Below are positions 37,751 to 46,883 of a stretch of 64,000 nt of DNA, in pieces (positions within the stretch are counted from its first letter, which is position 1; the number at the start of each line of letters is the position of its first letter). The notes under the pieces were generated by a model, which was not told where the DNA came from, searched no databases, and saw only the letters and a program-made list of their open reading frames with translations. Origin of the DNA: Pezizomycotina sp. ARF18 (lineage: Eukaryota; Ascomycota); contig AZLU01000085.1 in assembly GCA_002224055.1 (NCBI GenBank), positions 39,345-103,344 on the forward strand, read 5' to 3'. Position numbers and translations under genes: made by a program.

Positions 37751-37892
37751 CAGGGCATTTAGCGTGGTAGCCTTGGCGGGTAGGTCCTTATAGAAGATAG
37801 TGGTTTTGTAGTGTTACCGAAGCTACTTCCTCGGTTACCGAGAGGAATAAATGCCCAGGCTACCCGCCAAGGCTACCCACGCTAAATGCCTG
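37751..37892. mobile_element. 142-bp hAT-like MITE
   Basis: The left end is CAGGGCATTTAGCGTGG continuing TAGCCTTGGCGGGTAG. The right end is the complement, CTACCCGCCAAGGCTACCCA then CGCTAAATGCCTG. The inverted repeats are about 33 bp and differ by two single-base indels only. The flanks are ATGTCAAG on the left and ATGTCAGA on the right, an 8-bp target duplication with a change at the end. CAGG-type ends with 8-bp duplications are the hallmark of hAT elements. There is no coding capacity. The high repeat identity suggests a fairly recent insertion. Confidence 0.8.
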
Positions 37893-38812
37893 ATGTCAGA
37901 GAATATATCTCCTAGCAACAAGAGGGGTATTTTCGTATTCGAAGATTGAATGAAATGCTCTATATAGATATCAGGTGTCTAAAAGTAATGTTAACTTGAG
38001 CGACTTTAATTTTAGCTCGCGCTTCTAGTGTTCCATTATTTCATTACTCGAAAACACCGCAAACCTCCGGATCCCCCTTAAATCGCTAGTTTCGACTATA
38101 ATCTTCGCAAGGACTTCTAATCGTGGTACCATATCGTCGGTTTCGTATAAAGAAAGAATTATTCGCTACGGGCCAGTTTCGGTGTCGCTATAGTTGTGAC
38201 TATCGAAGTACTGGTGGTTATGGAAGATGAAGGACGCGCTTGGAAAAGATTGAGATTAGTCTACTTTATTCTCCTCCCGTCTTATAGTAAGATTTCACAC
38301 TATTGAAAATGCAAATCTGTCATTATGTCCATGAGCTTTATCAATTATAGCATGAAGAGTAGGTATATTCACTTGTAAACCATTTTGTTATGTAAGTATA
38401 TGATTAAAGGACAACTATCTAACTGTAACTACCTCTAAGACTGAACCGTCCGCCTTTTTATGACCATCTAACCCTATTATAACATCAATAATAAGTAATA
38501 TAATTAAAAACCAATACGAAAATCGAAAACGATGTGTTGAAAAAATGGTAAGCATGCTTCAGCATGTAAAAGGTGTATAAAGGAGTGTAAGAAGAGAAAA
38601 TCGGCTGAAAAGGCCAGCAACCAACGATGTCTCATGTTTTAAAACAATGTAGAAAAAATTAAACAAGAAATGTGGAAAAAGTCTCCGACCAGTCAAATCC
38701 CTATACCATTTATGACTCGTCGATCGTAAATCTGTTCCATTGCTTTTGAATGGGGAAGTTGTCAAGAGTCAGTTGCTTAAACCAGAACTGACCATTGCGA
38801 ACGCAACTGTAT
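37893..38812. other. No gene seen; 3' flank of the repeat-protein gene
   Basis: AT-rich spacer. The part next to 38812 is probably the 3' UTR of the minus-strand gene ending at 38813. Confidence 0.5.
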
Positions 38813-39959
38813 TTAGTGGCGACGGTCTTGGATGGCCTTGATAGCGCTAGCTCCGGCGGTGAGGGCGGTGTTTGCGTAGCCGCGACCCTGGTTAATAGCG
38901 CTGGTGATCTCCTGAGAGTTGACGTTGTCCAAGTAAGCAGCGGCATACTTGCAAGCGGCGCTAGCGTAAGTGAGACCAGTCTTGACGTTGGTGTTGAGCT
39001 GAGTGTTCTTAGCGTTGCGCTGGAGAACGGAGTCGATAGTAGCAGCTCCAGTGCGGAGGCCGTTGCTGGCGGCGTGAACACCGGTCTGAACCTTGGAGGC
39101 GATATCAGCAGTGTTGGCATCCTTGAGGTAGGTCATACTGGTCTGGATGGCAGTGGTAGCGTAATTGAGCCCCTCAGTGATCAAAGCGTTGATCTCGTTG
39201 TGTCGCGGCGCTTGAGCATGCTGGCTCCGTCTTCGAGAAGGCCGGCGAAGAACTCGATGCCGTCAGTGAGGAGAGCGGAGATCGCGTCGGGGTTGCGGCG
39301 GACATGGCCTCCATTGGCAGAGTAGCCGAGATAGTTGAGTCCGCTGTGAACTAGGCTGGTAGCCTCATCGATGCTAGTGGGAAGAATGTGACAACTTCGT
39401 CGACGCCCTTGTGGAGGTAGCTAGCAGCCTCGTTCATGGACTTGGGCATCATGTTGGTGATATCATCAACAGCAGTAGGGAGTACGTTCTTGATCTCGTT
39501 GACCGCGTGAGGAAGATAGTTTCGATTTCTCCAACAGCGTAGGGGATCATGATGTTCGCTTCTTAACTATCTCCTGCGGCAGATAGCTCTCGATTTCACC
39601 GACGAAGGCGCTGGCGTTAATGCTCTTGATGTCTCTCGCGATCGCAGCAACGTCGACGTTCTTGGTGCAGTCCTTGAAGATGGCCTCAGCCGTGCTGTAA
39701 CCAATTTTGAAGAGGTATTTGAGCTCGCTCATGTCAAAGCCACTGCTGAGCATACCGGCGACGGCACTAGCACCGCCACCGCTGAGCAGGCCGCCGAACT
39801 CGTTTTCGAATCGGTTCATAGCACAGCTCAAAACACCAACACCACCATTGAGAGCGTCGACGTAGTAGACATTGCCATTTCCCGCATTGTTCGCGGGCAA
39901 AGCATAGCTAGAGGTAACAGAGGTAGTTGCGAGGGTGACGAGAGCAGTGGAAACTTCAT
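38813..39959 (-). CDS. Secreted protein with tandem 11-residue repeats
   Basis: The start at 39957-39959, with one missing A restored, gives a signal peptide (STALVTLATTSVTSSYALP). A globular segment follows (NGNVYYVDALNGGVGVLSCA, FGGLLSGGGASAVAGMLSSG). Then come eight amphipathic 11-residue units of the form A-V-x-E-I-x-x-I-F-P-x (AVGEIETIFPH, AVNEIKNVLPT, AVDDITNMMPK). The C-terminal third is Ala/Thr-rich and helical (TGVHAASNGLRTGAATIDS, VKTGLTYASAACKYAAAYL). There is no membrane anchor. Five single-base losses are apparent; adding five bases makes 1152 nt, exactly 384 codons. A TATA box and CA/CT-rich leader suggest strong expression. I do not recognise the family. A lipid- or surface-binding role is only a guess from the amphipathic repeats. 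Confidence 0.7.
39343..39606 (-). repeat. Eight in-frame 11-residue coding repeats
   Basis: The units read FVGEIESYLPQ, a 12-residue variant EIVKxANIMIPY, AVGEIETIFPH, AVNEIKNVLPT, AVDDITNMMPK, SMNEAASYLHK, GVDEVVTFFPx and SIDEATSLVHS. Hydrophobic residues recur at positions 2, 5, 8 and 9, Glu/Asp at 4 and Pro (or His) at 10. DNA identity between units is low, so the repeats are old and kept by selection on the protein. Confidence 0.7.
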
Positions 39960-42325
39960 TTTGTTTGCTATAATTGTTAAGTTGATATATGCTTTTTAGA
40001 ATCAAGCGGGATGCGAAGAAGATGAAAGCGATATAGGGGTGAGCAAATTTAGCGAAGACAGATCTACTGTTATTGAATGATTGAATGGAAAATAATGAGT
40101 CAAAGTGAGAGAAATGCTGAAGAGTAAATATTGAAGAAAGAAAGTTCAAAGTGAATGAATGAAAGAATGAAGAAAGAATAATTGCAAAAGAGCGTAAAGG
40201 TAGTAAGATACAGAAAGAAGATGTTGATGTTGATGTTGATGATGATGAGAAGAGAGATGAGAAGGGCTCTTGACCGGTTTATATAGACTTGATACTTGAG
40301 AAAAAAAACAAAAAATAGTTTCGCTTGACATTCAGGAACAGCAACAAGTGGAATAGTGCAAATCTGCTCTGCGAATATCATTATCCTGTAGCAAACATTC
40401 GGAGCTGAGAGAACCTTTCCTAAGTGCCGCTCAGACAGTTTGACCCCAACCTGGAGAAGTTTGTTGGCAGCCAACATCATGAACTCAGTGTGCGTGTAAA
40501 TGAGTAGAGAATTAGTATCGCATCTTTTCCCTCAATGGAAAGTTGTCCTTAGCAAGGAACACTTTTTCCAAAGCGAGTTCTGAGGCTAGCGTAGAGGCAA
40601 ACCAACATATCGTCGCTGTCGTTGATCTTTCACTCACTGCTGGCCCATTGAAATGGCTGTTCAGCAGAAGTTGGCTTCGTCAGCTAGTTAAATGGCATGG
40701 AACATGCTCCGATGCGACCAACTACTGTGATCGGATGATACACGTCAGGGATCATGGAGGCGACCTCCACCGCTTTGCTAAAATTTCCTAGCTTTCTTCT
40801 AGAATCTCCCGGGTACATGGGGTCTCGGGACCTCGCCAGCCGTTTGACATATGCGTTCCTGGCGGAGATTGGCCGTACCGTCTTATCAGGAATATCCCGA
40901 CATCTGACATGTTAATTTGCGCGACCTTGATGGTTCTATGAACGTTCTATACTCTTTTCTAGAAGTTCGCGTGCATACCTGCAGTTCTCAACGTCACTAG
41001 ACGTTTACCAGTATATTCCTTGACAAGAAAAGTACTAAAGTCGAGGTCCGCGCGGAACTCGGACGCCGACGTATTATCACAGCATTACGCCGACCTATGC
41101 TTAATCCAACACGAAAAAAAGGGGGGAGAACTTAACTTTCATGCGTTCTTGCCCAAACCAGCACAATAATACGTGTTATTATATCTGGGGTGTCTTCGAA
41201 TGCTCATACGAGTGAGAATCGTAACATCCGTAGTCTAAACCAAATGCGCACGGCAAATTTGTAACAGGAAATCTGGAGAATTCGAAATGTTGGTAGTGCG
41301 GCTGAGGAGGCTCGGGGGCTTGAGAACATTCCCCGAGGACAGAATTCACCCCAGTTAACTTGAACCTCACTTCCGGGCTATAGCATGTATCGGGTTTCTT
41401 CCTATTCTTCGCCGTTCGGATTCTTAGTAATGGTCCGCGGCACCGAGTAATTACGTATTAAATTCTTTATGCTGGAATGGCGTGGTAACATTGCTGATAT
41501 TTGTTTAACGTATCATGATCCTGAGAGTCGCTCCCACTCACAAAGTGTACCAGGTCAATGATAGTAGTAAGCCGTCTTGGAGGGAATATCCAATATGAGC
41601 TTATCTCAATGACCACCATAGTAGCGAATACATATAAAACCAGATATATAATTGTCGCAAAACCGAAAGGGTAACATATACGCTGGCTTATACGTGAAAG
41701 GGAAGGAACTCTTTCTTCACCTTATTATCGCGCCCGTAATCCCAAAGCTTTGGGCAGGGCTGAGATATGGATGCCAGATAAAACTAGGTCCACTTTTATC
41801 GTAAATCGGTTAAAGTAGTAATCGAGACGTATCCTCTCGCGCTCCTTGTCGATTCTACCGGGTTTGAACATCTAAAAGAGTGAACTTCTTCCAAAATGTT
41901 GGACGTTTGCCATTCCCCTTTATTTCAGATCAAGCTTATTATTGATACTTCGAAATAAAACGCAGGATTAAGCACAGACCACATACAACGTTGGGTTTTG
42001 AAGCGTGAACTGTAGTGTATCCCCCCCCATTCGCCTCATCCCTTTTTATCAGAACATGGTAGTTCAAATTCAGGTGACTTGAGGTATATACGTGATTTAA
42101 CGGTTATCTCTCAGATCGAATCCAGAAACACGGGTGTGAAGGAACCGGTAGTAATATATTGCTAACAAACGTTCCATTGTTCATTCTTTGGCTTGTTGTG
42201 TAATATATACGATCGTTGTCCTAATTTTGCGATTCGTCCGACCAAGGGTGGAGCCTAGGGGTCTTCCAACCCTTATCCCCTGTCTGCTTGACCTTTAACG
42301 GTTCATTCCGCCGGTGGAAAAACGT
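39960..42325. other. Promoter region then gene-free DNA
   Basis: The first 350 bases are the leader and promoter of the repeat-protein gene, with a CAT/CAA trinucleotide repeat at about 40222-40250. Beyond that I see no supportable gene. Confidence 0.5.
40278..40285 (-). promoter_or_regulatory. TATA box of the repeat-protein gene
   Basis: On the minus strand the sequence is GTCTATATAAACC, about 320 bases before the ATG at 39959. The leader between is rich in CATCAA and CTTT, as in strongly expressed fungal genes. Use in vivo is inferred. Confidence 0.5.
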
Positions 42326-42751
42326 TCAACTTACGAACTTATGCTGGCCCACCAGTCGAGCTACCCCGCTTTCATGGAGTATGCCAGTAACACCGTTGCC
42401 TTTGAAGGGATCGCTAGCTAGACCCTCAAGTTCAATATAATCATGGAATAAATTTTTATATTCAAGGAGATGACTCTGATCGAAGTTCCTCGATGAAAAA
42501 AATCTGTTCCTGTTGTCCATATATCAGAATGGGCTAGAGTCTCTTTGGAAGCCTGTGCTTGCTCCTACAAGGTTAATGCCTTGGTGGCTTTTCATGTTAC
42601 TATCATCTAACGTAGTCACGTCTGGCGTTGGAAGAGCAAATGAATTGTTGTCTATGTAAACAAAGAGTCTAGTTACGATACTTACATTCTTTAAGTGCCG
42701 TTCTTGTCCCGATAGGTACCGGACGTTTCTCCTTTCTCGCAACTTACGCAC
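42326..42751 (-). pseudogene. Decayed coding fragment, unknown family
   Basis: One minus-strand frame is open over the whole interval except one TGA. It has good composition: HLKNVSIVTRLFVYIDNNSF, ALPTPDVTTLDDSNMK, LEYKNLFHDYIELEGLAS and VTGILHESGVARLVGQHKF. The same frame stays protein-like for about 30 codons beyond the next stop. TGA-type breaks fit RIP-like decay. No motif identifies it. Confidence 0.33.
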
Positions 42752-44004
42752 CGATCGGCGACGAAGAAGACTGAGACACAGCCCTACTGTATTTCTTTGA
42801 CCATAGGCTTAATTTCGTACGTTATTAGGGCTCTGGAGCGCGGCTCGTTTTTTGAGAAGTGGCTTTTAGTCATGTTTTGTCCTTAGTATCACATAAACAG
42901 TATGTAGCAATCGATAAGTAGTAGGATACTGGTCCATCGTGGGTCGGAGATTCCCTGGGCCCGTTAGCAGAGCGCGGCACCCGGCAAAGCCGTTTGTACG
43001 AGTATATGTATATACTTTTATATGACTAAGAAGGCTGTGTGAGCTCAATACCCTGACATATATATCTAGAATATTCTTCGCGCGAATGTTTCTAAATCGC
43101 CCTGTACATTCTAGAAGCGCTGTTACGCCAACTCTTAATCCCGAACGGCCACAAACATGAAAAAAAAAAAAAAAAAAAGGTATAGATTTAGTGCAAGTTT
43201 ATACGAAGTAACTAGGAAGACTCGAGTTACTGTGGCTTACCGGAACTGCCGAGACCTTCGTTCGAAACGCACATTTATCGGTTCCTTTCCTCCTATAAAG
43301 CATCGGGACAATTCGGCTCGACCAATGTCTGAGACTTAAAATCAGAAGTAGAATCTTCTCCGGAGGATAAACTGATGAGAGTCTCAGACCCAATTCCTGC
43401 ACGTATCCTGACTGTTTGAAACGGCGAAAAATATATGTGCACCGAGTGTAGATTGGGCGTTTACTCTTCAACACCCTGGATTGAACGGGAATGCTCATAA
43501 TATCTTTACGGCTGAAGTTGCACAAAATTGCAAACTTGGCCCTTGATCTCTTAAACAGAAACGTTTTACAAAGGGCGAATTGCGACACCCCGGCCCCGGT
43601 TCCTCCGGAAAGTCATGTCTCTAGACCAAATCAGAGTCTATTTGTAGTAAAAAGCCGTGCTGCGTTTTGAACGAGATATATATATGGACGAGGTCATGCC
43701 AGCAAACATGTTTTTGAGTCGGCCAGCATTGAAAAGAGCCTCAAAGCGATCTATAAGGAGGGTTGGAAATGATAAATTGAAGGGCACCTTCCTGTTGGCT
43801 GGTCTTAAGACCCGGTTCTTATATTTCCTGAATTTGAATTTCGGCGGTTGATTAGTGCTTCAGGATATTGTCGCTGAAGTCTCCATAATCCGGCGAGGTC
43901 CGGCATCAAAGGTCACACGAAGGCTACATGGGAACAAGTCTACTTAGATCGGGCAGAGGATTCTTGGTAATTTTCGCAGGTTATTGTCAGCATAGAGAGA
44001 GAAA
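42752..44004. other. No gene seen
   Basis: AT-rich with an A18 run at 43160-43177. A 129-codon minus frame at 43199-43588 is basic and random in composition. An acceptor-like TTTCGCAG at about 43974-43981 lies just before the next gene and might mark an upstream exon of it. Confidence 0.4.
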
Positions 44005-44508
44005 ATGGCGGTAGTTCACCCTTCATCGACTTCCTCCATAACCCTTACTCACACCTTGGCCGCCACCGCATTTCCATCCGACTCAGGTGCATCTTCACCG
44101 TCTACAGAGTCCAGAATCGGCGCTATAATTGGCGGCATTATAGTTAGTCTCGCTTTCATCGCGCTCACCACAGCCGTCGTAATCTTCATCGTACGCAATA
44201 GGCGGAAACACAAGCTTGCCATTCCGGCTGTCGTCGTCAAGCAACCATCATATGAATTCGCGACACCAACGCCTCGGCCGACGCCGCCTCCGCCTTACCT
44301 TCTCAGAGAAATCGATGCTGAGGGACACGAACCGTGTCCAAGTCCGGCAGCTGTACACCAAGTGGAATGGCTGAGACCACCGACACGGTCTGGGTCGCCT
44401 GAGCATTACAGTCGACTAAGCGGCTGGGGATCGTCCGAAGTGAGAGACCCGAGGCTTGGAACTCCGGAACCGTGGGAGGTCCACAATAAGTCGAAAGATT
44501 CAGTTTAG
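44005..44508 (+). CDS. Small single-pass membrane protein
   Basis: A single open exon of 167 residues. A Ser/Thr-rich N-terminus (HPSSTSSITLTHTLAATAFP, GASSPSTESR) is followed by the membrane span IGAIIGGIIVSLAFIALTTA and VVIFIV. RNRRKHK marks the cytoplasmic side. The tail is Pro-rich (TPTPRPTPPPPYLL) and then polar. An in-frame TAG lies four codons before the ATG, so this start is favoured, but no signal peptide is present. Either the protein inserts by its span alone, or this is the last exon of a longer gene spliced at the TTTCGCAG just upstream. The span and tail resemble those of the surface proteins at 25-27, 32-33 and 35-36 kb. Confidence 0.6.
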   Translation: MAVVHPSSTSSITLTHTLAATAFPSDSGASSPSTESRIGAIIGGIIVSLAFIALTTAVVIFIVRNRRKHKLAIPAVVVKQPSYEFATPTPRPTPPPPYLLREIDAEGHEPCPSPAAVHQVEWLRPPTRSGSPEHYSRLSGWGSSEVRDPRLGTPEPWEVHNKSKDSV

Positions 44509-44859
44509 TATTGACATTAGTTTGGGCTTTAAGTTATGGTGGCTGGAGTTCAAGGAAGGCTTTTGTATATAACAAGTTCGCATTAGAAAATCGGTATCTC
44601 CTCAGTGGGCCTCAATTTACAATAATTTTAATCCATTCAATAAGAAAGCAAGATGGAATGAAAATGGCCCATTGTTATTTCTAGAATTTAGCAAACTATA
44701 TACGAGTATAGTGCATGGTTTCCTTTAGATGAGTGAACATAGGGGAATGATAAGGAGACAAGTGGTGACAATCAAACATCAGTACAATTGCAAGATGTAC
44801 TAACAGCTGACCGGTAAACAAGCCTTGGAACCCCAAGCAATCATACTATCTTCCAAGGA
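44509..44859. other. Convergent spacer, no gene seen
   Basis: Holds the 3' flanks of the plus-strand membrane protein gene and the minus-strand zinc-ribbon gene. Confidence 0.5.
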
Positions 44860-45060
44860 TCACAATATTGTAACCACAACCTCAGTGCCGGGAATTTTAT
44901 AGAACTTAGTCTGACAGTCTGCGCATTTCCAGACTTCAGCACCAGCATGGATTGCGGAACTAGGCGCTGGGATTTCATCGGCTGTTGCTCCGGCGCATTT
45001 TGGGCAAGCAATGTCGGAGCCTGTGCGGATGGAAGGCTCAGTGATTTGTTCGAGACGCAT
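44860..45060 (-). CDS. Small zinc-ribbon protein
   Basis: A 66-residue single-exon frame starting MRLEQITEP. Two cysteine pairs, DIACPKCAG and VWKCADCQTKF, about 30 residues apart, form a C-x2-C...C-x2-C zinc ribbon. The linker is Ala/Pro-rich (ADEIPAPSSAIHAGAE). The C-terminus is hydrophobic (EVVVTIL). The reading frame is intact, unlike most larger genes here. The family cannot be named; such small ribbons occur in RNA- or protein-binding factors. Its size makes it easy to miss. Confidence 0.6.
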   Translation of the reverse strand: MRLEQITEPSIRTGSDIACPKCAGATADEIPAPSSAIHAGAEVWKCADCQTKFYKIPGTEVVVTIL

Positions 45061-46181
45061 AGTTATACAAGGGATGCCGAAAACTAAAGGCCGAAGTTAC
45101 TGGTATTTTAAGAGCTTGTTCTAGTGATACTTACTAGCTTAGTTATGTTTTCAGGGAGACGTATGTTCGTTCCTAAGTGGTTTTGTGATTGAATCGATGT
45201 TGAATTAACCCTGAATTGGCCTACTTGTGACTTTTCCTGAGTGGGGCGCTGGAACAATTGATATATCGGTCGGCAGTATTTTGGAGCCATTTCATCAGGT
45301 TTGAATATCATTAACTTAAGATCTAGTTGTCGTTAACAAATTGACACTGCGAGGTCAAGTTGTTTCTTTTTTACCGCTAATTTGACGGAAGCTTGACACA
45401 CTACTACCATTACGCTGCAACACGGTCAAAGAGATACTGAACCTTTGGCTGAGAATGGTTTCACAGGTAATTCAAAGAAATGCCTGGTATATTAGCATTC
45501 GCGATTTCCTGAAATGGATAGAATAACCCAAGTTCAAACGACAATATATCTCTGCTGCATAGCGTCCTCGAGAAACACAAGATTGCTCTCTACCAGAGTT
45601 TACAAATAATGAACTCCAGTAGGCAGCAGCTAGTGAGCTCGTTATTGATATTTTGGAAGCTGATAATATCGTTTATTGATTAAACATTAAATTGACCTTT
45701 AATCGCTCGATTTATTTGCACCTTCTCTCACGACTTTCCTGAAATTCTGCGTACTGGAATTCATATCTCCACCGTGACGATTCGTCGGAAAATCGTGAGA
45801 AACCCCTGCAACGATCAAAATTCAGAGTGCAATAAAACCATTGCGGACACCACCCTGCTCTGTGGCGTTAAGGGACAATAGGATTGTTCGTACGTCAGCC
45901 TTTTATCGTTCTTTCCGTAGCCGGAAATTTATATAATAGGCCCGCATACGGAAATGTTTATCCACGCGCCGTAAACTTCAGTCGTAAGCGCCTGCTTTAG
46001 CTCAGTCTACAGAACCAACATTACCCGTACCTTCTGACGTGTCCTTTTTTCGGACCTTGCATTCGTGTCTTATCTCTCTTACTTCGTCTAAAGACGAAAT
46101 AACTTCCAATTCTTCGATCTCCTAATCGTCGCGATCCTATCTCGTACATCGCCGCGCCGACGCGTCCTCGATAGGTGAATT
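45061..46181. other. No gene seen; upstream region of the Clr5-ankyrin gene
   Basis: AT-rich. The last 200 bases before the ATG at 46182 are richer in C and contain TCTTCGATCTCC-type pyrimidine tracts, as in a leader. No further gene. Confidence 0.45.
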
Positions 46182-46585
46182 ATGCCCCACAATCCTCCAG
46201 GCGAGGTGAGGTGGACGGCAAGCTTTACAACTGATCGCCCACAGTCGGTCGCAACAAGAAAAGGCACAAAGAATCGCCTCCGAAAAGCCGACTGGGAACC
46301 TTACAAGGATCTAATAACAGATCTATACTACAACTAGAACAAAACCCTTGAAGATGTTATGAAGTTGGTACAGCACCAAACTGGGTTCGAGGCGAGCCAA
46401 GCGCAGTATAGGCATGCAATCGATGACTGGGGCGAAACTTCTAAATACATCAAACTCGGCCCTATTCAGCGAGTTCAGGCCCGGAATCAAATAAGCGACC
46501 GTCTCAAAAAGGAAAGAAAAGACATGCGTACAGGGATCCAAAAACAGGGAGGTTTATGAACGCAAAGAAGGTTGAGAAAAGCCTT

Positions 46586-46883
46586 GCTACTATACCGGGA
46601 CAAAAGTCTGTTTTTTTTTCCTTTTCCGGGCGCTCCGGAGAGCAAGGAGGGGTATACAAAATATTGAGTTTTTGAGCTCAAATCTTATAATTTTCAAATA
46701 AAAATTATATAATATTAAGCTCATGCACAGGCCTTAATTTTTAATTAATTATATATATATATATATTAGTATTTATGGCGATTATAATATAACCTTTTAT
46801 TTATATATTATATATTATATACTTAATGTATGTATTTTTGGGGGCGGTTGAAAAAAAACAGACTTTTGTCCTATAATAGTAGC
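46586..46883. mobile_element. 298-bp MITE inside the Clr5-ankyrin gene
   Basis: The left end is GCTACTATACCGGGACAAAA continuing GTCTG and T9. The right end is the complement: A8 then CAGACTTTTGTCCTATAATA and GTAGC. The inverted repeats are about 35 bp with a few differences. CTT flanks both sides (46583-46585 and 46884-46886), a possible 3-bp target duplication. A TA within the ends is an alternative boundary. The interior is AT-rich and has no coding frame. The family is not certain. Confidence 0.65.
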
